Assembly (NCBI GenBank): GCA_017543805.1 | Contig: JAFYFK010000031.1 | Coordinates: forward strand, 1 to 10,477 | Origin: Bacillota bacterium | Lineage (GTDB): Bacteria; Bacillota; Clostridia; Peptostreptococcales; Anaerovoracaceae | DNA: 10,477 nt | Direction of reading: 5' to 3' | Shown: piece by piece, positions 1 through 7,976 of the stretch | Layout: every line of letters starts with the position of its first letter | How positions within the stretch are numbered: position 1 is the first letter of the stretch | Position numbers and translations under genes: made by a program | Notes under the pieces: model-generated | Database searches by the model: none | What the model was told of the DNA's origin: nothing | What the model saw: only the letters and a program-made list of their open reading frames with translations

Positions 1-537
1 CAGGAGACCGAGATGGGCAACCTCTACGCGGACGCGCTCGCCTGGGAGGCCAGCTACGACCTGATGATCCTCGGCTCCGGCAGCATACGCAAAAAGGAGA
101 TGGGTCCGATCGTCGAGTATCAGGATCTGATGGAGAACACTCCCTTCGACGACGAACTCCATATGCTCGAGGTCACAGGCGCGCAGCTCCGCCGCATGGT
201 GCAGTACGTTATGCGCGACGAGGCCTGGGAGGGTCACACCGAATTCTACCAGTACTCGACAGGCTTCCATGTCCGCTACAACAAGACCACAAAGCAGATC
301 GAGGAGCTTACATTCCACGGCGAGGACGTCACGGACGACATGCGCATAAAGATCGGTCTTCAGGACTATCACTACAAGAACTTCGATGAGTTCTTCAACG
401 TGCCGCTGGAGGAAGTCAAGGCGAATATGAGGCCGAGAGTCGTAGCCACATCGGTCAACAACATATTCGAGGAATACTTTGCCACCAACGACGCTCTGGA
501 TGCCCACGTAGAGGGCAGGATAGAGATAGTCGAATAA
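1..537 (+). CDS. Bifunctional metallophosphatase/5'-nucleotidase, C-terminal part (5' end outside window)
   Basis: The frame is open from the first base (QETEMGNLYADAL...) to TAA at 535-537, giving 178 codons of a longer gene. The E-T-x-M-G-N-L-x-A-D-A motif followed by GSGSIRKKEMGP, where the family usually has N-G/S-G-x-I-R, is the substrate-binding core of the 5'-nucleotidase C-terminal domain. Later pieces fit the same fold: LHMLEVTGAQLRRMV, and the FYQYSTGFHVRYN segment where UshA-type enzymes place the nucleoside-stacking region. Family enzymes hydrolyse nucleotides or 2',3'-cyclic nucleotides using a two-metal centre in the N-terminal domain, which is not in this window. The protein ends just after the domain with no LPXTG signal or C-terminal anchor. 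It could therefore be a cytosolic YunD-like form or a secreted form; without the N-terminus this cannot be decided. Confidence 0.85.
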   Translation, partial: QETEMGNLYADALAWEASYDLMILGSGSIRKKEMGPIVEYQDLMENTPFDDELHMLEVTGAQLRRMVQYVMRDEAWEGHTEFYQYSTGFHVRYNKTTKQIEELTFHGEDVTDDMRIKIGLQDYHYKNFDEFFNVPLEEVKANMRPRVVATSVNNIFEEYFATNDALDAHVEGRIEIVE

Positions 538-570
538 CGCCGGTATCTGCTTCAATACATAAAAACAGTA

Positions 571-597
571 AAAGCCCTTCATTGACGAAGGGCTTTT
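571..597. terminator. Bidirectional rho-independent terminator between convergent genes
   Basis: AAAGCCCTTC (571-580) pairs perfectly with GAAGGGCTTT (587-596) around a 6-nt loop and is followed by T residues on the plus strand. On the minus strand the A-rich left flank (561-573) supplies the U-tract. The hairpin lies 34 bp after the 5'-nucleotidase stop codon and 44 bp from the stop of the convergent symporter gene, so it can end both transcripts. Confidence 0.9.
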
Positions 598-640
598 TAT
601 ATTGGAGGAAAGAATTTTTAAACTGTTTTGCCGACTGTTT

Positions 641-1870
641 TTATGCTTTGCCTTCCTTGATCTTTTCCCATCTGGTCACGCAGAGGCTGCACGCGATGTC
701 GCCCGTTACGTTGAGGCAGGTGCGGCCCATGTCGAAGAGGCGGTCTACGCCGTAGATTATCATGATCATGTCTACGGGGATGCCCATCGCGGTGAGTACC
801 ATTGCCAGCATGATCATGCCTGCGCCGGATACGCCCGCGGTGCCGATGGAAGCGAGAGTTGCGGTGATTACGATGGTCACCATCTGGCCGAGGCTGAGCT
901 GGATGCCGCAGCAGGTGGCGAGGAATACGGTGGCTACGCACTGATAGATAGCGGTGCCGTCCATATTGACCGTTGCGCCGAGGGGCAGAACGAAGGCTGC
1001 GATGTCTTCGTCAGCTCCGAGCGAGGAAGCGCTCTCCTTGGATACCGGAAGGGTAGCCGCGGAGGAGGTGGAGGTGAACGCGAAGATCATTGCCGGGGAA
1101 GCCTTCTTGAAGAAGTCTATGGGGCTGTGGCCCGCGAACACTTTTACGGACAGGGAGTAAACGAGCACTGCGTGGAGTATGTAGGCGATGTATGCGCAGA
1201 GCAGTACCAGCGCCAGATCTCCGATGATGCTCGCGCCCTGGGTCGCTACGACCCATGCCATCATCGTGAATACGCCGATGGGGGAGAGCTTGATGACGAA
1301 GGTCATGAGGTTCTCGACTACGGAATAGAGCGAGGAGAGCAGGGTCTTTGCCGGGCCGGCTTTTTCGCCCGCAGCGAGGATGGATCCGCCGATGAGCAGG
1401 GCGATAACGATTACCTGAAGCATATTAGCGGTGCGGAAGGACTCCCACATATTGCTCGGGAATATTCCGACCAGGGTATCCATAAACTTTGCGGAGGTAT
1501 TTCCGGTCCATTCGGCTCCTTCTTCGAGAGCCAGCGTCGGGAAGAGGCCTGCGCCGTTGAAGATGTTTGCGAATACAAGACCGATGATGCAGGCGATGGC
1601 GGTGGTGCAGAGGAAGTAAGCGATGGTCTTCCAGCCGACCGAACCGATCTTCTTCATGTCTCCCATGGAGACGATGCCGTCGATCATCGAGAGCAGCACT
1701 ACCGGAACTACGATAAACTTCAGCAGGTTGATGAAGATGGTTCCGAAGGGCTTAAGATAGTTTGCGGTAAAGTCCGCCTGTCCTGTTGCTGAACAGATGA
1801 GTCCGACTACGACGCCCAGGATGAGCGCGATAAGTATCTGAGTCGGCAGTGAAAGCTTTTTCTTTTCCAT
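641..1870 (-). CDS. DAACS-family dicarboxylate/amino acid:cation symporter (acidic substrate predicted)
   Basis: This is a 409-aa inner-membrane secondary transporter that couples uptake to Na+ and/or H+. Family signatures are complete and in order: hairpin HP1 serine motif TSTSSAATLPVS (residues 266-277), TM7 NMDGT (302-306), HP2 GTAGVSGAG (343-351), and TM8 DRLFDMGRTCLNVTGD (376-391). D380, R383, T384 and N387 align with GltPh D394, R397, T398 and N401. The TM8 arginine marks carriers of acidic substrates, so glutamate/aspartate or C4-dicarboxylate is more likely than serine/threonine or neutral amino acids. GltPh has proline where HP2 here has serine (S348). The ATG start has a good Shine-Dalgarno (minus-strand AAGGAG, 1879-1884) 8 nt upstream. 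The gene is monocistronic, divergent from dnaE and convergent with the 5'-nucleotidase gene. The exact substrate cannot be read from sequence. Confidence 0.93.
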   Translation of the reverse strand: MEKKKLSLPTQILIALILGVVVGLICSATGQADFTANYLKPFGTIFINLLKFIVVPVVLLSMIDGIVSMGDMKKIGSVGWKTIAYFLCTTAIACIIGLVFANIFNGAGLFPTLALEEGAEWTGNTSAKFMDTLVGIFPSNMWESFRTANMLQVIVIALLIGGSILAAGEKAGPAKTLLSSLYSVVENLMTFVIKLSPIGVFTMMAWVVATQGASIIGDLALVLLCAYIAYILHAVLVYSLSVKVFAGHSPIDFFKKASPAMIFAFTSTSSAATLPVSKESASSLGADEDIAAFVLPLGATVNMDGTAIYQCVATVFLATCCGIQLSLGQMVTIVITATLASIGTAGVSGAGMIMLAMVLTAMGIPVDMIMIIYGVDRLFDMGRTCLNVTGDIACSLCVTRWEKIKEGKA

Positions 1871-1925
1871 TTGAATGACTCCTTAAATAATAACTTTAAT
1901 GAATGATAAGAAAAATGATATAGGA

Positions 1926-1954
1926 AGTATACGTCAAATCGAATAATAAATCAA
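1926..1954 (-). promoter_or_regulatory. Sigma-A-type promoter of the DAACS symporter gene
   Basis: Reading the minus strand, TTGATT (1949-1954) and TATACT (1926-1931) are separated by exactly 17 bp. The expected start near 1919 gives a leader of roughly 50 nt before the Shine-Dalgarno at 1879-1884. The surrounding region is strongly AT-rich compared with both genes. This is called from consensus match only. Confidence 0.6.
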
Positions 1955-2008
1955 GAGCAAATTTGAAGTTTTTAAAATTTCTTTTGATGGCCGGGAGTAC
2001 ACAAGACG

Positions 2009-2017
2009 TGGTATAAT
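2009..2017 (+). promoter_or_regulatory. Extended -10 promoter of dnaE
   Basis: TGG-TATAAT (TG at 2009-2010, TATAAT at 2012-2017) is a perfect extended -10 element 47 bp before the dnaE ATG. No good -35 sits at 16-18 bp. The nearest TTGATG (1984-1989) is 22 bp away, so recognition would rest on the TGn extension. The predicted start near 2024 gives a leader of about 40 nt. Confidence 0.6.
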
Positions 2018-2063
2018 TAATTCTCACGAAGAGCAATATCTAGTTAAATAATAGAAGTTAATC

Positions 2064-5000
2064 ATGGCATTTACACACCTGCATGTTCATACCGAATACA
2101 GCCTTCTGGACGGCGCCGCGCGCGTAGACAAGCTCGTCAAACGCGCAAAAGAGCTTGGAATGGAGTCGCTTGCCATAACCGACCACGGCGTAATGTTCGG
2201 CGCGGTCAAGTTTTATGACGAGTGCAAAAAACAGGGCATAAAGGCGCTCATAGGCTGCGAGGTCTATGTTGCCGCGCGCACGCGCTTTGACCGCGACCCG
2301 GCCTACGACCGCAACTCCAACCACCTTGTGCTCATCGCCAAGGACGACGTAGGTTACGGCAATCTTATCAAACTCGTCTCCATCGCGTATAAGGACGGCT
2401 TTTACTATAAACCGAGGATCGACAGGGAACTCCTCGAGAAGTATCACGAGGGCATCATCGCTCTTTCCGCCTGCATAGCCGGGACCGTTCCGCAGTACCT
2501 GCTGAACGACGACTATGAGGGCGCAAAAAGGGAAGCGCTCTGGATGAAGGGCCTCTTCGGGGACGATTATTATCTGGAGATGCAGAATCAGCTGCTGCCG
2601 GAAGAGGAAAAATATAACGCCGGTCTTAAAAAACTCTCAAAAGAGCTCGGTATAAAGCTGGTCGCGACCAACGACAGTCATTATATATATAAGGAAGACG
2701 CGCCCGCGCACGACGTGCTGCTTTGCATAGGCACAAAGAGCAGCCTGAGCGAGCCGGAGCGCATGCGCTTCCCCAACGCGGAGTTCTATCTGAAGTCCGA
2801 AGAAGAGATGCGGGCGCTGTTCCCTGACTGCCAGGAGGCTATAGACAATACCCAGGAGATCGTGGACAAGTGCAGCTTCGGATTTGTATACGGCAAGTAT
2901 CACATCCCGACGAGCCAGATACCGGAAGGCTTTACCGAGGAGAGCTATTTTGAGCATCTCTGCCGTGAAGGCCTCAAGAAGCGTTACGGCGAGGACGCCC
3001 CGAAGGATCTCTGGGACCGCCTCGACTACGAGATGGAGACCATAGAAAAGCTCGGTTATGTAGGATATTTCCTTATAGTCTGGGACTACATCAATTTCGC
3101 GAAATCCCATGGCATCGCGGTCGGCCCGGGCAGAGGCTCGGCGGCAGGCTCCATCGTCGCGTATTCGATGGCTATAACGGACATCGACCCGATCCGTTTC
3201 GGCCTGATATTCGAGCGCTTCCTCAACAAGGAACGCGTTTCCATGCCGGATATCGACGTCGACTTCTGCATCGAGCGCAGGGGCGAGGTCATAGATTACG
3301 TAAAGGAAAAATACGGTGTCGACAACGTGTCGCAGATATCGACCTTCGGTACCCTCAAGGCCAGGGCTGTGTTTAAGGACGTGGCCAAGGTAATGGATCT
3401 GCCGTTCTCCCGCTCCCTCGAGATATCCAAGATGATCCCGGAGGATCTTAAGATCACTCTGGACAAGGCACTGGCCGAAAGCCCGGATTTCCGCAAGGTA
3501 TACGACGAGGATCCGCTCATCAAGAACATAGTGGATACCGCCAAGGTCCTGGAGGGCCTGGCGCGCCACGCCTCGACTCACGCCGCGGGCGTAGTCATAG
3601 CGCCTGCCCCGGTAGACGACTTTGTTCCTCTGGTAATGTCCGACCGAGGCCTTGCGACACAGTTTACGATGACGGAGATAGAGCACCTGGGCCTGCTCAA
3701 GATGGACTTCCTGGGCTTGAGGAACCTCACAGCCATGAGGGACTGCCTCCGGCTTATCAAAGAAAGCACCGGCGAGGATATAGACCTCGACCATATAGAT
3801 TACGACGATCCGGATGTATATAAGCTGATAGCGAGCGGAAACACCGTCGGCATATTCCAGTTAGAATCCGGGGGCATGACGAGGTTCATGACCGACCTGG
3901 GCCCGACCTGCCTGGAATACCTTACGGCAGGCATCTCGCTGTACCGCCCGGGTCCGATGGATTCCATACCGACCTACGTCGAGTGCAAAAAGAATCCGCA
4001 GAAGATCAAATACATTACCCCTGAGCTGGAGGAGATCCTTGCGCCTACTTACGGCTGCATCGTTTACCAGGAGCAGGTAATGGACATCGTCCGAAAGCTG
4101 GGCGGGTATTCCTATGGCCGCGCTGACCTTGTGCGCCGCGCCATGTCCAAGAAAAAGGCCGACGACATGGCCCGCGAGCGCCAGTTCTTTGTCCACGGCA
4201 AGGACAACGATGACGGCACGGTCGACGTTATGGGCTGCATACGCAACGGAATCTCAGAGGACGCCGCCAACACCATATTCGACGAAATGACCAGCTTTGC
4301 CGCGTACGCGTTCAACAAATCCCACGCGGCGGCCTACGCTGTGGTCGCTTACCAGACCGCATGGCTCAAGTGCCATTATCCGGCGCAGTTCATGGCTTCC
4401 CTGATGACTTACCCGGCCGACACCAACGCTGTCGCGGGGCTGATCCGCAACGCCGCGGAGATGGGAATAGACACGCTTCCGCCGGACGTCACAAAGAGCG
4501 ACAAGCATTTTTCTACCGAGAACGGAAAGATACGCTACGGCCTGCTGGGCGTCAAGCACGTCGGCGACGGAATGGTCGACGAGATACTGCGCGCCCGCAA
4601 AGAGAAAATGCCCGCTGATTTCTTTGAATTCGTGGACGGACTGGATATACACAACGTCAACAGGACCGCTCTGGAAAGCCTGGTAAAGGCCGGAGCGGCG
4701 GACTGCTTTGAGGGCAACAAGGCTCAGAAGCTTGCGGTGCTGGGCGACCTTATCGACAGCGCGCAGAGCGAGGCCAAGGCCAATCTCAGCGGACAGATAT
4801 CGCTCTTCTCCATGGCCGGGCTCGAGGACGCGGTCAAGATAGAGCATCACTTCCCGCCGGTCAATGAGTTCGACAAAAAAGACCTGCTCGCGATGGAAAA
4901 GGAGATGCTCGGCATTTACCTGACGGGCCATCCGCTCCACGATTACACGGCAAGGATAAAAGATATCGTCGACATGGACACCGAGCGTCTTCACAATCTT

Positions 5001-5561
5001 GAGGACAACCCGGAGGTGAAAGACGGAAAGGTCGTCACCATGGCGGGGCTCATTACCTCTGTCAAGAAGATGACGACAAAAAAGGGTCAGATGATGGCCT
5101 TTATGACGCTCGAGGATCTCTACGGGAGCCTCGAGGTGGTCGTGTTCCCAAAGACCTTTGAGACCGACAGGCAGAACATCGACGTGGACAACGTTGTCGT
5201 CATGCGCGGAAAACTGGACCTCAAGGAAGAGGACAACCCCAAAGTCCTCGCCGACAGGGTCGTGTTCATCGAGGACTACAACGGCTCGATGAAGAGCACA
5301 AATCAGGCGGCGACCATACAGGCCGAGCGCGCTGCCGAGCAGATGATGGTCAAAATAGTCATACCGGAGCGCTACGGCGAATTCGACGGGCTTAACCGTT
5401 TCAAGGAGATCGCCAGGACATACCGCGGCGATACGCCCGTCGCGCTGCTGGTCAGCGCCACCGGAAAGAAATACAAGCTCGACTACGACCTGTGGATCGA
5501 GCCGAGCGACGAGTTCTACTCCGAGGTCTTCAGATCCTTCGGAAAGGACTGCCTGAGGTGA
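2064..5561 (+). CDS. dnaE: DNA polymerase III alpha subunit, DnaE
   Basis: This is a 1165-aa replicative C-family DNA polymerase, close to the usual 1100-1170 aa of full-length DnaE. The N-terminal PHP domain has all expected metal ligands in family positions: H7, H9, D16, H41, E66, H87, C137, D204 and H206. The polymerase core follows, with GPGRGSAAGS (354-363), MPDIDVDF (394-401) and KMDFLGL (546-552). D396, D398 and D548 match the E. coli catalytic triad D401/D403/D555. FNKSHAAAYA (750-759) is the conserved C-family block after the fingers. A helix-hairpin-helix stretch lies around 850-880 and QISLF (911-915) is a near-consensus beta-clamp-binding pentapeptide. An OB-fold (about 990-1075, MTLEDLYGSLEVVVFP) and a C-terminal domain complete it. 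The ATG at 2064 has only a weak AGAAG site (2053-2057) but begins exactly at the conserved N-terminus. Clostridia normally also carry PolC; that is not tested here. Confidence 0.97.
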   Translation: MAFTHLHVHTEYSLLDGAARVDKLVKRAKELGMESLAITDHGVMFGAVKFYDECKKQGIKALIGCEVYVAARTRFDRDPAYDRNSNHLVLIAKDDVGYGNLIKLVSIAYKDGFYYKPRIDRELLEKYHEGIIALSACIAGTVPQYLLNDDYEGAKREALWMKGLFGDDYYLEMQNQLLPEEEKYNAGLKKLSKELGIKLVATNDSHYIYKEDAPAHDVLLCIGTKSSLSEPERMRFPNAEFYLKSEEEMRALFPDCQEAIDNTQEIVDKCSFGFVYGKYHIPTSQIPEGFTEESYFEHLCREGLKKRYGEDAPKDLWDRLDYEMETIEKLGYVGYFLIVWDYINFAKSHGIAVGPGRGSAAGSIVAYSMAITDIDPIRFGLIFERFLNKERVSMPDIDVDFCIERRGEVIDYVKEKYGVDNVSQISTFGTLKARAVFKDVAKVMDLPFSRSLEISKMIPEDLKITLDKALAESPDFRKVYDEDPLIKNIVDTAKVLEGLARHASTHAAGVVIAPAPVDDFVPLVMSDRGLATQFTMTEIEHLGLLKMDFLGLRNLTAMRDCLRLIKESTGEDIDLDHIDYDDPDVYKLIASGNTVGIFQLESGGMTRFMTDLGPTCLEYLTAGISLYRPGPMDSIPTYVECKKNPQKIKYITPELEEILAPTYGCIVYQEQVMDIVRKLGGYSYGRADLVRRAMSKKKADDMARERQFFVHGKDNDDGTVDVMGCIRNGISEDAANTIFDEMTSFAAYAFNKSHAAAYAVVAYQTAWLKCHYPAQFMASLMTYPADTNAVAGLIRNAAEMGIDTLPPDVTKSDKHFSTENGKIRYGLLGVKHVGDGMVDEILRARKEKMPADFFEFVDGLDIHNVNRTALESLVKAGAADCFEGNKAQKLAVLGDLIDSAQSEAKANLSGQISLFSMAGLEDAVKIEHHFPPVNEFDKKDLLAMEKEMLGIYLTGHPLHDYTARIKDIVDMDTERLHNLEDNPEVKDGKVVTMAGLITSVKKMTTKKGQMMAFMTLEDLYGSLEVVVFPKTFETDRQNIDVDNVVVMRGKLDLKEEDNPKVLADRVVFIEDYNGSMKSTNQAATIQAERAAEQMMVKIVIPERYGEFDGLNRFKEIARTYRGDTPVALLVSATGKKYKLDYDLWIEPSDEFYSEVFRSFGKDCLR

Positions 5562-5564
5562 TCC

Positions 5565-7460
5565 GTGGAAAACGACATCGGCAGCATAAAGGCTGAGATA
5601 AACCGGCTCATAAATCAATATACGAGCATTTCCGGAAGGATAAAGTCAGAAAAGAACGCTTATCTTAAGGCTATGGAGACAGCGCCGGCGGACGAAGAAA
5701 AGAATCCGGTGCTGTTTTCGCTTGTTCAGGAGAAGCAACTGGAAGGCGTGACTGTGCCGGACGATCTTTCCAAGCGCGACCGCTCGGAGTACAGGAAACG
5801 GCTTAATTATACTTTCCAGTCCAGAGCCGCCGAGGAGCGGAGCGCTGTCAAGCAGGAGCTTCGCGACCGCTGCGCGGAGTTTATTGAGGCGATCGACTAC
5901 AACAGGCAGATAGAACTGTACAGCGGCCTTATCGACAGCGACATGGACGCTGCCATGGAAACGTATTTTGAAAAGCTGCGTCTTGCCAGTTTTTCGTACA
6001 ATACGGTGGACGCGGAGACCCTCGGGCGGTATCTCGACCACCTTACCGAGGGTGGAGACAGCCTTTCCGAGAAATGCGTAAAGCATCTTGTCTTCGGCGG
6101 AAACCCGCCGCTCAACCACATAATCCGGATCATCAACAGCCAGACCACTCCGGAGCTCCACGACGCCGCGGTCCTGCTTAAGCGCGCCAGGGACAAGGCC
6201 AGCGTCAACGTGCAGGCGCTTATTAAGAGCCATATAAACGATCCGGATCACTGCTGTTTTTCCAACGCGTACCGCGTGGGGCAGAAGTACACTCTGAGGT
6301 ATGTGCTGGAGCTGCTTAAGCGCAATCCGTATTTTACCGCCGCTGCAGAGGATTACATCCGCAATTTTGAGACGGAGATACGCGTCAGGAACGGCCTTCT
6401 GGACGCCATCCCGGCGACGTATCCGGAGCTGTTTCCCCTCGCCCGCAGCATGATGAGGCATTTTGTGCTGCACATCGGGCCGACCAACAGCGGAAAGAGC
6501 TACGACGCGGTAAACGCGCTCAAGGAGGCGGAGACCGGCATCTATCTTGCGCCGCTCAGGCTGCTGGCTTTCGAGAAATTCGAGGAGCTCAACATGGACG
6601 GATATCCCTGCACGCTCAAGACCGGCGAGGAGGAGATAGGAATACCGTTCGCCAACCTGCAGTCCTCGACTATTGAAATACTCGATTTTACGAAAAAATA
6701 CGACGTCGCGGTCATAGACGAAGGGCAGATGATAGCGGACGGACAGCGCGGCAGCGCCTGGACCTTCGCCCTGCTCGGCGTGCGCGCTGACGTGGTGCAT
6801 GTCTGTCTTGCGCCTGAGGCTGAGGACACGATAAAGTCCATCATAACGGCCTGCGGGGACAGCTATGAGGTCGTGCGCCACAAGAGGCTGGTGCCGCTCA
6901 AGTTCGAAAACGATTCGCCCGTCGAATTCCCGAACAAGGTCGAGCGGGGGACCGCGTTCATAGTGTTTTCCAGAAAGGCCGTCCACGCGGCCGCCGCCGA
7001 GCTGCAGCGCCGCGGCTTCAAGTGCAGCGTCATATACGGCGCCCTGCCTTACGATGTGCGCCGCAACGAGGTCAAGCGCTACGTAAACGGCGAGACTGAC
7101 GTCGTGGTGGCGACTGACGCCATCGGCATGGGGCTCAACCTGCCGATAAAGCGCATAGTTTTCCTTGAGACCGACAAGTTCGACGGCACGGAGCGAAGGC
7201 CGCTCAACCAGACGGAGATAAAGCAGATCGCCGGGAGGGCGGGGCGCTACCAGATGTTCAACATAGGCCTCGTGACCTCCGAGGAGTTCAAACACCAGGT
7301 GGCGAAGGCCATAAAGGCTGTGATCCCGCAGATACCGGCTGCCAGGATAGGTTTCCCGTACTCGCTTCTGGGAATCGAGGGCAGCCTGTCGCAGCTGATG
7401 GAAAAGTGGGGAGAGATCGAGGCCAAGCCCGGCTTTGAAGGCGCTTATCTGTCGCACTAG
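5565..7460 (+). CDS. Suv3-like DExH-box RNA helicase, ends at an in-frame TAG
   Basis: This 631-aa superfamily 2 helicase resembles eukaryotic mitochondrial SUV3 and its bacterial relatives, which unwind RNA in degradosome-type complexes. After an uncharacterised, largely hydrophilic N-terminal region (about 1-300) come motif I GPTNSGKS (305-312, K311), motif II VIDEGQM (383-389; SUV3 has DEIQ), a VIYGALP block, motif V ATDAIGMGLNLP (516-527) and motif VI QIAGRAGR (554-561). These closely match the SUV3 signatures I recall (GPTNSGKT, VIDEIQM, ATDAIGMGLNL, QIAGRAGR). The start is GTG at 5565, 3 bp after the dnaE stop, with AGGTG (5556-5560) as ribosome site, so translation is probably coupled to dnaE. 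All helicase motifs precede the TAG at 7458-7460. The same frame continues for 150 codons, so the product may be truncated relative to its family. The name is firm at family level; substrate and partners are unknown. Confidence 0.85.
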   Translation: MENDIGSIKAEINRLINQYTSISGRIKSEKNAYLKAMETAPADEEKNPVLFSLVQEKQLEGVTVPDDLSKRDRSEYRKRLNYTFQSRAAEERSAVKQELRDRCAEFIEAIDYNRQIELYSGLIDSDMDAAMETYFEKLRLASFSYNTVDAETLGRYLDHLTEGGDSLSEKCVKHLVFGGNPPLNHIIRIINSQTTPELHDAAVLLKRARDKASVNVQALIKSHINDPDHCCFSNAYRVGQKYTLRYVLELLKRNPYFTAAAEDYIRNFETEIRVRNGLLDAIPATYPELFPLARSMMRHFVLHIGPTNSGKSYDAVNALKEAETGIYLAPLRLLAFEKFEELNMDGYPCTLKTGEEEIGIPFANLQSSTIEILDFTKKYDVAVIDEGQMIADGQRGSAWTFALLGVRADVVHVCLAPEAEDTIKSIITACGDSYEVVRHKRLVPLKFENDSPVEFPNKVERGTAFIVFSRKAVHAAAAELQRRGFKCSVIYGALPYDVRRNEVKRYVNGETDVVVATDAIGMGLNLPIKRIVFLETDKFDGTERRPLNQTEIKQIAGRAGRYQMFNIGLVTSEEFKHQVAKAIKAVIPQIPAARIGFPYSLLGIEGSLSQLMEKWGEIEAKPGFEGAYLSH

Positions 7461-7913
7461 ATAGCTCTGGCTAAGGAACTCGAGGCCGAATGCGGCGACA
7501 AGGAGCTGGTCTACAGTTTTGTAATGATACCCTTCGACGAAAAGATCCCCGAGCTGCACGTGCTCTGGAAGCAGCTTTTCGACATGGAAAACGGGCACCG
7601 CCGCCGCGGTTACATGGATCTTCTTCCGCAGCATCCCTCTGACAGCCTTATGCTCGACGAGCTGGAATACGAGTACAAGGTCTGCGACCTTCTGTATCAT
7701 TACGTGGAGAAGTTTGTCGAAGATGGCTCGGACGAGCACCGCACCATACTTGCGCGCAAAGACGAGATCTCGGCGGTCATTATGGAAAAGTTGTCCCGCG
7801 AGAGGCTCTCGATGCGGACCTGCAGGGTCTGCGGAAAGCCGCTGCCCTTTATGTTCCGGCACAGCATCTGCGAGAGGTGCTTCCGCAGAAAACGGTATAG
7901 AAACTTTATTTAA
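7461..7913 (+). pseudogene. In-frame C-terminal continuation of the Suv3-like helicase after an amber codon
   Basis: Directly after TAG (7458-7460) the same frame stays open for 150 codons to TAA at 7911-7913, with codon use like its neighbours. The first internal ATG (7524) and the next ones lack a ribosome site, so an independent gene is unlikely. The early part (LVYSFVMIPFDEKIPELHVLW) resembles in pattern the SUV3 C-terminal region, which follows the helicase core. The end carries TCRVC and ICERC, a C-x2-C-x12-C-x2-C arrangement (codons at 7821-7880) typical of a small zinc-binding ribbon, plus a basic tail. With the upstream part it would make a protein of about 782 residues. It may be a detached remnant of a nonsense mutation, a readthrough product, or a base error in the sequence. 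An independent gene starting at 7524 (129 aa) is the weaker alternative. Confidence 0.7.
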
Positions 7914-7934
7914 CGATATAAAATTATCGTTTTT
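7912..7934 (+). terminator. Weak AT-rich intrinsic terminator after the helicase frame
   Basis: AACGATA (7912-7918) pairs with TATCGTT (7925-7931) around a 6-nt loop and runs into TTTTT (7930-7934). It overlaps the TAA stop of the helicase continuation. An alternative hairpin, TTATCG (7924-7929) with CGATAA (7935-7940), uses the same right-hand bases, so the two are mutually exclusive. The stem is short and AT-rich, so strength is uncertain. Its location after the second stop rather than after the TAG supports the frame to 7913 as the original gene end. Confidence 0.55.
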
Positions 7935-7947
7935 CGATAAAATAATC

Positions 7948-7976
7948 TTGACATTCGATGTTGAGCGCTCTAATAT
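7948..7976 (+). promoter_or_regulatory. Near-consensus sigma-A promoter of the DUF2975-XRE-DUF4173 block
   Basis: TTGACA (7948-7953) is a perfect -35, followed by exactly 17 bp and TAATAT (7971-7976), one base from the consensus -10. The expected start is near 7983, about 14-18 nt before the Shine-Dalgarno AAAGGAG (7997-8003). A strong core promoter whose spacer ends in a palindrome suggests that expression is set by repression. Confidence 0.8.

Noticed and set aside
602..1792. A 396-codon plus-strand frame opposite the symporter
   Set aside because: The product is dominated by E, D, G, H and Y without hydrophobic order, and the minus strand encodes a complete DAACS transporter.
4254..5618. 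A 454-codon minus-strand frame opposite the end of dnaE
   Set aside because: It mirrors dnaE coding sequence, has unnatural composition and no family motif; dnaE on the plus strand is unambiguous.
7458..7460. TAG read as pyrrolysine
   Set aside because: TAG serves as an ordinary stop for two other genes in the window and no Pyl genes are visible. It cannot be excluded without the full genome but is not the favoured reading.
5646..7862. A 738-codon open frame on the minus strand opposite the helicase gene
   Set aside because: It is an antisense shadow of GC-rich coding sequence. The plus strand shows all helicase motifs, while the minus product is rich in L, V, H and R with no recognisable family and no ribosome site at its start.
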